32,607 nt of DNA from Gammaproteobacteria bacterium (lineage in GTDB: Bacteria; Pseudomonadota; Gammaproteobacteria; GCA-001735895): contig JAJDOF010000015.1 of assembly GCA_022340305.1 (NCBI GenBank), positions 1 to 32,607 on the forward strand, in the 5' to 3' direction. Below, one piece after another: positions 1 through 7,488 of the stretch (its first letter is position 1; every line of letters starts with the position of its first letter). A program made the translations under genes and the position numbers. The notes beneath the pieces were generated by a model. That model searched no databases and was not told where the DNA came from. It worked only from the letters and a program-made list of their open reading frames with translations.

Positions 1-189
1 CACGGTGCGCGCAAGTGCAGCAGCGTATTCCTGATACGCAAATCCCACCAGCGCAAGGTGGCTGATGTCGCGCCCGAGTTTGTCGGGCTGGAGTGCGGTG
101 ACTGTTACGTGTATGGCGTAGGCATGGACCTCAATGGGCATTTCCGCAATCTCTCCAGTATCTACGCATTGCCCGAAAAGGTGGTTTGA
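1..189 (+). CDS. hpt: Hypoxanthine-guanine phosphoribosyltransferase, C-terminal fragment
   Basis: Only the last 62 codons are in the window, read in frame 1 and ending at TGA 187-189. The tail contains VYGVGMDLNGHFRNL followed by IYALPE. This resembles the end of proteobacterial hypoxanthine-guanine phosphoribosyltransferases, where a GYGMD-type motif packs near the purine site. The enzyme converts hypoxanthine (and guanine) plus PRPP to IMP (GMP) in the cytoplasm. Its stop overlaps the start of a thioinosine phosphorylase whose product is hypoxanthine, which strongly supports the call. The catalytic PRPP loop lies outside the window, so the identity rests on the tail and on context. Confidence 0.72.
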   Translation, partial: HGARKCSSVFLIRKSHQRKVADVAPEFVGLECGDCYVYGVGMDLNGHFRNLSSIYALPEKVV

Positions 190-932
190 TGCTGGCCATT
201 ATCGGAGGCAGCGGGCTCTACTCGTTGGGCGATGATTTCCATCTGGATGATCAGTGCTCGCGCAAAACACCCTATGGTGAAACCTCGGCGGATGTTTTGC
301 TGGGCTGCTGGCAGGATATCGAGATCGCTTTCCTGCCGCGCCACGGCGCGGGTCATAGCATAGCCCCGCATGCGGTCAATTATCGGGCCAACCTGTGGGC
401 GCTTAAACAGGCCGGGGTCAGCCGGATCATCGCGGTCAATGCCGTTGGTGGCATCAGTTCCGAGATGGCACCGGCAACACTATCGATTCCGCGGCAATTG
501 ATAGATTACAGTTCCGGGCGCGAGCACAGTTTTTGTGATGGTCGCGACGGGCTTGTCCACCACGTCGATTTCAGTCAGCCCTATAGTGCAACTTTGCGGG
601 CCAGTCTGAAACAGGCGGCTGCCCGGCTCGACCTGGCGATAGTGGATTCGGGGACCTATGGCTGCAGCAACGGCCCGCGCTTCGAGACAGCTGCCGAGAT
701 CGAGCGTATGCGCCGCGATGGCTGCAGCATTGTCGGTATGACCGGGATGCCAGAAGCGGGGCTGGCGCGTGAGATTGATATTGAATACGCCTGCCTGGCA
801 CTGGTGGTCAACTGGGCAGCCGGTATTGCCGACAGCGAAATAAGCATGGAGGAGATCATGGTTAATCTCGAGCAGGGAATACAACGCTTGAGGCCGCTGT
901 TGCTGGCGACTGCGAAGTTGATCGAGGCATGA
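189..932 (+). CDS. S-methyl-5'-thioinosine phosphorylase (MTIP)
   Basis: This 247-residue cytosolic enzyme of the purine nucleoside phosphorylase / MTA phosphorylase family cleaves S-methyl-5'-thioinosine with phosphate to hypoxanthine and 5-methylthioribose-1-phosphate. Visible family features are the N-terminal IIGGSGLY phosphate loop, LPRHGAGH with NYRANLWALK, NAVGGI, the GPRFET segment and VGMTGMPEA followed by YACLALVVN. From memory these match the Pseudomonas aeruginosa MTIP (PA3004) more closely than true MTA phosphorylases. ATG 189 is chosen because it overlaps the hpt stop as TGATG; a TTG at 186 is also in frame. The 4-base overlap with the next gene indicates one transcript. Pseudomonas-type bacteria deaminate MTA to MTI before phosphorolysis, so hpt plus MTIP forms a purine salvage branch. 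Confidence 0.9.
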   Translation: MLAIIGGSGLYSLGDDFHLDDQCSRKTPYGETSADVLLGCWQDIEIAFLPRHGAGHSIAPHAVNYRANLWALKQAGVSRIIAVNAVGGISSEMAPATLSIPRQLIDYSSGREHSFCDGRDGLVHHVDFSQPYSATLRASLKQAAARLDLAIVDSGTYGCSNGPRFETAAEIERMRRDGCSIVGMTGMPEAGLAREIDIEYACLALVVNWAAGIADSEISMEEIMVNLEQGIQRLRPLLLATAKLIEA

Positions 933-1483
933 ATTTCTGCAGCCAGTGTGGGCAGCCGGTAAGCCTGAAAATCCCGCTGGATGATAACCGCGAGCGTTTC
1001 GTCTGCGATCACTGCGGCTACGTCCATTATCAGAATCCGAACAATGTTTGTGGCGCGATACTGACGCGCGGAGACCAGGTTCTGTTGTGCAAACGCGCCA
1101 TCGAGCCGCGGTATGGGCTATGGACCCTGCCCGCCGGATTCATGGAAAACAATGAAACGGTCGCCGAGGCGGCGGCGCGCGAATCGCTGGAAGAAGCCAA
1201 TGCCGAGGCCGGCCCACTCACGCTGTTCGGTATATTCAGCATGCCCTACATTTCGCAGGTCTACCTGATGTTTCACGGCGAGTTGATGAGCGATATATCG
1301 CCAGGTGTGGAAAGTCTTGATGTCGGGTTATTCCGGCGCGAGCAAATTCCCTGGAAAGAGCTCGCTTTTCCGGTCATTACCCACAGCCTCGAACTGTTTT
1401 TTGAGCACGGGACCGATAAGGTGCATCACGCCTGGTTCAGCCGAGGACCCGACCGCAAGGTAGTGCTGCATTCCATAGACTGA
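929..1483 (+). CDS. Zinc-ribbon Nudix hydrolase
   Basis: The protein has 184 residues and two parts. An N-terminal zinc ribbon is formed by C4/C7 and C26/C29 (CSQCG and CDHCG). A Nudix fold follows, with a complete Nudix box at residues 70-92: G70, E76, R84-E85 and E88-E89, fitting GX5EX7REXXEE. Such enzymes hydrolyse nucleoside diphosphates linked to another moiety, such as ADP-ribose or NADH-type substrates, using Mg2+. The substrate cannot be read from the sequence. ATG 929 overlaps the upstream TGA as ATGA, so translation is probably coupled to the thioinosine phosphorylase. The gene ends 36 bases from the convergent diguanylate cyclase, and no hairpin terminator is visible in that gap. 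Confidence 0.88.
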   Translation: MNFCSQCGQPVSLKIPLDDNRERFVCDHCGYVHYQNPNNVCGAILTRGDQVLLCKRAIEPRYGLWTLPAGFMENNETVAEAAARESLEEANAEAGPLTLFGIFSMPYISQVYLMFHGELMSDISPGVESLDVGLFRREQIPWKELAFPVITHSLELFFEHGTDKVHHAWFSRGPDRKVVLHSID

Positions 1484-1519
1484 GTCAGCGACTGCCTCGA
1501 CTTCCAGGCTGTTGGCGGC

Positions 1520-2776
1520 TTAATATGCCAGCGAGATATCGGTAAACTCGGAAACCATCGACTGGTTGCGACCGTTGTTCTTGGCCTCGTAAAGCGCCAC
1601 GTCGGCCCGCTTGATCAGTTCGCTGATGGATTCACCCTTGACGATGGCGGCGCAGCCAAGGCTCGCGGTAACCGGAGCATTGTGATCGAACGGAGTTTTC
1701 GCCACCAGCTGGCGAATGGTTTCGGCGATAGGCAGCAAGTCTTCTTCTTCGATGGTGGTGCAGCAAATCAGGAATTCTTCGCCTCCCCAGCGCGCGACGA
1801 AATCACTGCTGCGAATCGCGCTGGCAATGGTTGTCGCCAGCTTTTTCAGCACTTTATCCCCGGCGTCGTGGCCGTACTTGTCGTTAATCAATTTGAATTT
1901 ATCGATGTCGAGCATGATGATGCCGAAGCGTTGATTGTGGCGCTCGTAGCGCGAAAACTCTTTATGCAGAATCTGGTTCATGTGGGTTCGATTGGACAAC
2001 CCGGTCAGATTGTCGGTCAGTGCCATGCGTGTCAGTTCATTGTTGTCTTCGAGTAATTCCTTTTGCGTGTCGAGCAAAAATTCAGTGCGTTCGTATATTT
2101 TCTGTTCCAGGTAGCTGTTCATGTCCTGCAGTTGGCGCGACAGCTTGCGACCATACCAGATCGCGATAAAGGTTACGGTCAGGCTGATCAATACGGCGAT
2201 AATCGAAAACAGCGTAATCCGCTGGCGGCTGGCTTGCGCATCCTGGTTCTCCAGCAGCAATGCTTTCTCGACATCCATGCGCTGCATCTGAGTCAGCTCG
2301 GACAGATGGGCCAACAGCGGGGCCGTTTTGGGCAATACCTCGCTCAATAACACCTTGCTTGCCTCGTCTCGGCTGCCATTTAGGAACAACACTGAAACTT
2401 GCCGGTTGAGATCGCTGATGTCTTTGTCGAGATCATCGATGGCTCGCATAACATCACGCTCGCGCGCCGCCAGCATGGGTTCCAGTCGGGCGCGCGTGGC
2501 TGCATAGGCGCCGCTCATACGACTGAAATTCGGCCAGGATTCACTCTCGATAAAGGTCTTGTCGCGCAGCAACATCGACTGCATGAAACGGGTTCGATTC
2601 TGGATGATGGTCGACAATTCATTGATCAGGTTGATCTTCTGTAATTGCACGTTGACTTGCCGGTTTAACTGCGAATCACCGCCGTTGATGGATTGGAATC
2701 CCATATAGGAGAGAGCAATCATCATCAGGATGATAATGGCGAAGCCAAATGTCAGCAGGCGAGTCGGGTGATACAT
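1520..2776 (-). CDS. Membrane-bound diguanylate cyclase with periplasmic helical sensor
   Basis: The protein has 418 residues. A transmembrane helix at about 7-25 is followed by a helical periplasmic region (about 27-187, resembling four-helix-bundle sensor domains), a second membrane helix at about 188-208, a coiled linker at 212-250 and a C-terminal GGDEF domain. The active site is GGEEF (331-335), a permitted variant of GGDEF. An RSSD motif (322-325) lies exactly five residues upstream, the spacing of the RxxD product-inhibition site. It should therefore make c-di-GMP from two GTP at the inner membrane and be feedback-inhibited. The gene lies 50 bases downstream of the acyltransferase/hydrolase gene on the same strand and may be co-transcribed. 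The signal sensed is unknown. Confidence 0.92.
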   Translation of the reverse strand: MYHPTRLLTFGFAIIILMMIALSYMGFQSINGGDSQLNRQVNVQLQKINLINELSTIIQNRTRFMQSMLLRDKTFIESESWPNFSRMSGAYAATRARLEPMLAARERDVMRAIDDLDKDISDLNRQVSVLFLNGSRDEASKVLLSEVLPKTAPLLAHLSELTQMQRMDVEKALLLENQDAQASRQRITLFSIIAVLISLTVTFIAIWYGRKLSRQLQDMNSYLEQKIYERTEFLLDTQKELLEDNNELTRMALTDNLTGLSNRTHMNQILHKEFSRYERHNQRFGIIMLDIDKFKLINDKYGHDAGDKVLKKLATTIASAIRSSDFVARWGGEEFLICCTTIEEEDLLPIAETIRQLVAKTPFDHNAPVTASLGCAAIVKGESISELIKRADVALYEAKNNGRNQSMVSEFTDISLAY

Positions 2777-2826
2777 TTAGTATGGATGAGTCCCAGGGAA
2801 AGAGATCCAGAGGTGATAAATAGTCA

Positions 2827-5109
2827 TTAAACTGGTTCCACGATAGAAGCGCAAATTTTTTGTTGAACATCATCGATATTACGAAAGATCACCCCGTGGG
2901 TGTCGCTATCGAGGATGATCCTGGTTTTGTGCTCGGCGATGATCAGGTTGTCGAGTTCCTCGAGGCTGGAGGGATCGACTACAGGATCTCGATCTCCCTG
3001 GTAAAGGTAGACATCAGCGTTGATCGTGAGTTTATCGTCGCGCAAATGGTCGATAAAACGCTGCAACTGGTAAAGCGCTCTAAAGGGAATATGCTGGTAG
3101 TTAACCTCGGGATTTTCCGGTTGGTTTGCGGTAAACGGCATAAGCCCCTCGGAATTGACCCAACTGACCAGCTTGTTGGCATGATGGACCAGTGGCACGA
3201 ACACCATGTTCTTGTTCTTGAAATTCAACGGTGCGCACACGCTGGTCACTGATTTAATCTTGACTTGCGGGTTGTTTGCCGCGTGATGTAATGCGAGCAA
3301 ACCACCGGTCGAAAAACCGACGATGTGGACAGCTTGACTGAATGCCTTGGCGATATCGTAGCCTCGCGTAACCGAATCCGCCCATTCATGCCAGTTGCGC
3401 TCACGCAGATCCCAGGGTGAGGTGCCGTGGCCCTTGAGACGTACACCGATGGCGTGACAGCCGGCCGCGTGCAGGCGTTCGCCCAGGCTTCTCATTTCTG
3501 CCGGGCTTGACAGGAATCCATGAATTAACAGCACTGCGGGTGCCTTTTTGTTGCTGGACCTGAGAAAAAACCAGTTGGCGTCCGCGTTTTGCGTTTGCTG
3601 TGAATTGATTTCCTGGTAGCGTTTGCGCTGATATCGCTGTCGGTCCCATTGGTAGCCCAGGATCTGATCGTTGAATCGATATTCGGCTAGCGCTCGCGCG
3701 GAGAGCTTGTCAGCGTCTTTCATCGCCCGATCGACGATGCGCGTCACGCGTGACAGCGGTTGGACTTCATTCGCATAGACGATGATCGGATTCTCGGTGC
3801 GGACTTCATCGATTTCGAATTCCGCGATCAACTTTTTGTCGAGTACGTAGTGAGCATCTTCGATGTGGACAAGCTGCAGGTTGCGTGCGGTAGTGAGGAA
3901 CTGGTCGAGACGAATACTGCCCTGGTTGACGATGGCATCGTATTCTTCCGGGTTGCACAGACTGCGGTGCAGCCGGTGCTGGGTCTGCTGCAGCAGCTTG
4001 ATACCGAGGTATAGCATCTTGTGCAGGCGTCCACATTCGATTCGCGTCAGCTTCTGTTCACACAGGCGCATGATGATCAGCGAGGCGATGTGGCTCAGAT
4101 TGACGGTGACGGCTTCATACATCGAGTGCATGTAATCGTCGCGAACTTTATTCGACTTGGCCTTCATGCCAAAGGCATGGATACGACCAGCGAGATTGGT
4201 TTTGCCGGGTTTGAGTTCGAATAGCTGGTTCAATGACTCGAATTCATGTACCGCGTTTGGCAGCATGCGTTTCTCCCACCAGCGCCAGTAGTTGCCAGCG
4301 ACGATGGGGCGTGAAAATCGAATGTCCATATCGGTTTCCTTGAACAGCAAATTCCCTTCGATAATCAGTTCTTCGGCAAAACGTTTATTGATGCTGCGAT
4401 TAAACAGGCGCGCCGCCTGGTGCAGGATATTGTCGCTGACGCGAATCGGATAAAAGGTGATGTGACTGGGCACAATGACGGTGGGTTTGACTGCTTTCTC
4501 CATCAATTGCTCGACATCGTCGAAGCCGAGTTGCTCCGCCCAGCGCTCGATGCGACCATATTTGCCGGCCGCATGATCGTGCAGCAACGCAGTTTTGAAC
4601 GCATCCAGCGCGAGCGCGATGACAGCTGGCCCACGGTGGTGTTTGCGGTGCTCGTTGGCGGTCCGGGAAAAGACGCTGTATTTCCCCTTATGGTCGACGA
4701 CGCGCTTGTCCTTGACCATGCCTCCTTCCGGGAATATGACGAGTTTGCGCCCATGCAATATTTCCCGGGCGAGGAACGGGAACAGGCCGGGCATGTCATT
4801 TGGCACCACGCCAATGGAATACAAAAATTGACTGAAACGTTCATCTCCCTTGAAAAATTCGGGCGCGGCTACCGATCGGCAATAGGCGCCGCTGGCTTCA
4901 TGAATCAGGTACTGGGGGATAAAGGTTTCGAAACGTGCGAAATGATTGAACAGGAATATATCGCCCTGTTGCACCGCGTCTTTCTGGCCCTCGACATCCT
5001 GGTGCAACTTGATGTTCAGCTTCAATAACTTGCGCGTGCTGCGGAAAGCCTTGACGCAGAAATTATAGATTCTGAAATTTATTTCCGGATTTTCCGGGGC
5101 GACGGGCAT
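2827..5109 (-). CDS. Fusion of PlsC-like acyltransferase and alpha/beta hydrolase
   Basis: The protein has 760 residues. Residues about 45-270 form a glycerolipid acyltransferase-like domain, with NHFARFE (55-61) at the NHX4D position and FPEGG (126-130) as the phosphate-binding motif. The acid is Glu rather than Asp (HX4E). Residues about 280-510 are a mostly helical linker I cannot assign. Residues 511-760 form an alpha/beta hydrolase with LLIHGF oxyanion region (H530-G531), nucleophile elbow GFSTG (S600), likely acid D708 in GDRDPV and histidine H738 in DTHGV. No signal peptide or clear membrane span is seen. Inference: it may transfer and remove acyl groups on the same class of lipid. The start at 5109 has an AGG upstream at suitable spacing. 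The substrate is unknown. Confidence 0.85.
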   Translation of the reverse strand: MPVAPENPEINFRIYNFCVKAFRSTRKLLKLNIKLHQDVEGQKDAVQQGDIFLFNHFARFETFIPQYLIHEASGAYCRSVAAPEFFKGDERFSQFLYSIGVVPNDMPGLFPFLAREILHGRKLVIFPEGGMVKDKRVVDHKGKYSVFSRTANEHRKHHRGPAVIALALDAFKTALLHDHAAGKYGRIERWAEQLGFDDVEQLMEKAVKPTVIVPSHITFYPIRVSDNILHQAARLFNRSINKRFAEELIIEGNLLFKETDMDIRFSRPIVAGNYWRWWEKRMLPNAVHEFESLNQLFELKPGKTNLAGRIHAFGMKAKSNKVRDDYMHSMYEAVTVNLSHIASLIIMRLCEQKLTRIECGRLHKMLYLGIKLLQQTQHRLHRSLCNPEEYDAIVNQGSIRLDQFLTTARNLQLVHIEDAHYVLDKKLIAEFEIDEVRTENPIIVYANEVQPLSRVTRIVDRAMKDADKLSARALAEYRFNDQILGYQWDRQRYQRKRYQEINSQQTQNADANWFFLRSSNKKAPAVLLIHGFLSSPAEMRSLGERLHAAGCHAIGVRLKGHGTSPWDLRERNWHEWADSVTRGYDIAKAFSQAVHIVGFSTGGLLALHHAANNPQVKIKSVTSVCAPLNFKNKNMVFVPLVHHANKLVSWVNSEGLMPFTANQPENPEVNYQHIPFRALYQLQRFIDHLRDDKLTINADVYLYQGDRDPVVDPSSLEELDNLIIAEHKTRIILDSDTHGVIFRNIDDVQQKICASIVEPV

Positions 5110-5262
5110 TTACTGATTACCTGTATCGGCTTGCATGATGGGATATATCTGTTTCTGGCTCGATAGTTGCGGGTAAGTTCCGTCTCGGCGCGAAACGCGA
5201 TCCTGCGTGAAAAGGTCGAACCTGCTCACGATATCTGCCGGGCGCATATCAGGCTGTATTGC

Positions 5263-5838
5263 TCAGGCGGAAACAGGCTCGTTGCCAGCGCGCCACTTGA
5301 TGTTGCAACCCACGCTTGGAATTTGTTCCCCGCTGATGTCGTCGCCTGCGAGTACCGAGTTGACCGCAGCCTGCAGGTCTTTACCCGTTATCGGCTCATG
5401 GTTTCCGGGTCTGGAATCGTCGTACTGGCCCCGATACACCAATCGATGCGCCTTATCGAACAGGTAGAAATCGGGGGTGCAGGCAGCCTGGTAGGCCGCC
5501 GCAACCTGTTGTGTCTGGTCATACAGGTAAGGGAATTCGAAACCGCGAGCGCGGGCAAACTCTGCCATTTTCGCAGGGCCGTCCTGCGGATAACCGGCCG
5601 CGTCGTTGGCGCTGATCATCACCACTGCGAGGCCGCGCCTGTGCGCGCTGTTAGCAAAGCTCACAAAGGAATCGATGACGTGCAGCACGTAAGGGCAGTG
5701 GTTGCAGGAAAATACCACCAGCAGGGGTTTGCCCTGCTGCTCGGACAAGCTGACCTGGTTGCCCGTGAGGGGTTCAGGCAAGCTGAAAGCGGGTGCGCTG
5801 GTACCGAGGTCCAGCATCGTTGAAGGGGTTTGTACCAT
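5263..5838 (-). CDS. Thioredoxin-fold protein (redoxin/AhpC-TSA-like)
   Basis: The 191-residue protein has an N-terminal redoxin pattern (a lead-in like LGTSAPAFSLPEP, then a strand LLVVFSCNHCPYV). The CNHC motif at C45-C48 sits where thioredoxins carry CxxC, so a dithiol/disulfide activity is likely. A VVMISAND segment and PYLYDQTQQVA follow, matching the family of thioredoxin-like proteins related to peroxiredoxins. There is no signal peptide, so it is probably cytoplasmic. A second in-frame ATG at codon 8 is a possible start. It lies between the aminotransferase and the acyltransferase fusion on the same strand, with 119 and 153 bases to them. The partner protein is unknown. Confidence 0.82.
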   Translation of the reverse strand: MVQTPSTMLDLGTSAPAFSLPEPLTGNQVSLSEQQGKPLLVVFSCNHCPYVLHVIDSFVSFANSAHRRGLAVVMISANDAAGYPQDGPAKMAEFARARGFEFPYLYDQTQQVAAAYQAACTPDFYLFDKAHRLVYRGQYDDSRPGNHEPITGKDLQAAVNSVLAGDDISGEQIPSVGCNIKWRAGNEPVSA

Positions 5839-5957
5839 GTGGGTATTGCTCTAATCGAATCCAGCGGGATTATAACCCGAATCGGTAGCCGCGGTTAAGC
5901 GCTGCCGTGGCCTGCTGGCAGAAAACTACCATCTCGGCGATGGTCGGATGGGACCGG

Positions 5958-7286
5958 TTACAGACTATCGAAACTCTTGTTGATGGCGTCGGCGAAAAAG
6001 CTGACATCGTCCATTTGCATGCACAGGGGCGGACAGATGCGCAGCACGTTGCGATAGGCGCCGGATTTGCTTGCCACCAGGCCGAATTCGCGCGTTTTTT
6101 CAAACAGGCGGAGCATGGTTTCCGGGTCAGGTTCGCGGCTGTCACGATTCTTAACCAGCTCGATTGCCATCATCATACCCCGCCCGCGCACCGCGCCGAT
6201 GACCGGGTGTCGGGTTTGCAATTCCTCGAGCACTGCCAGCAGGGCGCCACCGACCTCGCGTGCACGTTGTTGCAGCATGTGCTGCTCGATGACGTGCAGC
6301 ACGGCCCGGCCGGCTGCGCAGTTCACCGGGTTGGCGCCGTAGGTATGGAAATAGAACTTGCTCGACATGGCTTCGGCTATTTCACGTTTTACGATTACCG
6401 CAGCGAGCGGATAACCATTGCCGAGCCCTTTCGCGGCAACCACGATATCGGGCACGATGGCGTGTTTCTGGAATGCCCAGAAGTGCTCTCCAGTGCGCGC
6501 CATACCCGACTGCACTTCATCCACGATAAGCAATCCACCGGCCGCGTGCACGCGCTCCAGGGCGCCACTGATATAGCCTTCGGGAAGTGGAATAATGCCC
6601 CCGTATCCCTGAATCGGCTCGAGCAACATACCGGCCAGACGCCCCGAAGTGGCATAGTGGATAGAGGCGTCCAGATCGTCGAGATACGGTTCCACGCAGG
6701 CTCCGTGGATACCGCGATAGGGATCGGGCACCGGTACAAACTGGATTCCACCGAGCAGCGGTACATTGTGGCGGAAAGCACCGATGCCGGTCACCGACTG
6801 GGCGCCGAAGGTGGCGCCGTGATAAGAGTTTGTCAATGACAGGGTATCGATATTGCCGGTGTAACAGCGTGCCAGCAGCAGTGCCATATCAATGGCCTCG
6901 GCACCACTGTTCATCAGGTGCACAACCCATTCTTCGCCTGCAGGCATGGTACGGGTCAATTCTTCGGCATAATGAGCCGGCATCGGATGGAAAAACATCG
7001 TGGTGCAGTGCTGTAATGTCTGTGCCTGGCGCGTCACCGCACGTGTCACTACCGGGTTGTTATAACCAACGCTGATGGTCAGGTTCTGGCTCAAGCAGTC
7101 GAGATATCGATTACCTTTTTCATCCCACAGATACTGGTCCTGGCCCTTGCTGAAAATCAGCGGTTGCTGATAGGGCACGAAGGCCCGTTGCGAGGCGGCG
7201 TAGTAGCGGTTACGGCGCCCAACGATGGCATCGGTATCCCAGTCGAGTTCGAGTTCGTGCTGATCGTGATCGAATTGTGATGGCAT
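5958..7286 (-). CDS. Class III PLP-dependent aminotransferase (AGXT2/omega-aminotransferase-like)
   Basis: The cytosolic enzyme has 442 residues from the chosen start. The N-terminal part (QYLWDEKGNRYLDC, then VGYNNP) resembles alanine-glyoxylate aminotransferase 2 and related omega-aminotransferases. PLP-binding features are NSGAEA (about 127-131), SYHGAT, the DEVQSG aspartate (about D256) and the Schiff-base lysine in AAKGLGNGYP (about K286). An open frame continues 55 codons upstream to 7451, but that stretch has no family similarity, so ATG 7286, just before the recognisable sequence, is preferred. It lies next to a flavin amine oxidase but is separated from it by a terminator. The amino donor cannot be read from sequence; omega-amino acids or alanine/glyoxylate are plausible. 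Confidence 0.87.
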   Translation of the reverse strand: MPSQFDHDQHELELDWDTDAIVGRRNRYYAASQRAFVPYQQPLIFSKGQDQYLWDEKGNRYLDCLSQNLTISVGYNNPVVTRAVTRQAQTLQHCTTMFFHPMPAHYAEELTRTMPAGEEWVVHLMNSGAEAIDMALLLARCYTGNIDTLSLTNSYHGATFGAQSVTGIGAFRHNVPLLGGIQFVPVPDPYRGIHGACVEPYLDDLDASIHYATSGRLAGMLLEPIQGYGGIIPLPEGYISGALERVHAAGGLLIVDEVQSGMARTGEHFWAFQKHAIVPDIVVAAKGLGNGYPLAAVIVKREIAEAMSSKFYFHTYGANPVNCAAGRAVLHVIEQHMLQQRAREVGGALLAVLEELQTRHPVIGAVRGRGMMMAIELVKNRDSREPDPETMLRLFEKTREFGLVASKSGAYRNVLRICPPLCMQMDDVSFFADAINKSFDSL

Positions 7287-7454
7287 CGCCTGGCCCGCGC
7301 CCAAATCGTAAACCTGAACATAGCGGATACCGGCGACCGAAACAATCCGGGTAGCGTGATTTCCGACTGTTTGCGGGAATTTTATAGCGCGGCACCCATT
7401 CCGGCTTTCGCTCCAGGTTGCATGATCCCCTGCTTGCGTGGGGATGACCATTTG

Positions 7455-7482
7455 AAAAGTCCCGCCACGAAAGTGGCGGGAC
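7455..7482 (-). terminator. Rho-independent terminator of the amine oxidase gene
   Basis: A perfect 10-bp GC-rich stem (7459-7468 with 7473-7482) closes a four-base loop. Read on the minus strand it is followed by TTTT (7455-7458). It begins 7 bases after the amine oxidase stop codon, so it should end that transcript before the aminotransferase gene. The short T tract suggests moderate strength. Confidence 0.75.
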
Positions 7483-7488
7483 AGATTG

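Noticed and set aside
5167..5823. 218-codon plus-strand open frame opposite the thioredoxin-fold gene
   Set aside because: It is the complement of a gene with a clear CxxC motif and redoxin pattern; no family features in this frame.
5907..6839. 310-codon open frame on the plus strand
   Set aside because: It lies wholly antisense to the aminotransferase, has His/Gln-rich composition typical of a shadow frame and no recognisable motif.
7287..7451. 55-codon N-terminal extension of the aminotransferase
   Set aside because: Low-complexity sequence without family similarity, close to the terminator hairpin; the family match begins at ATG 7286.
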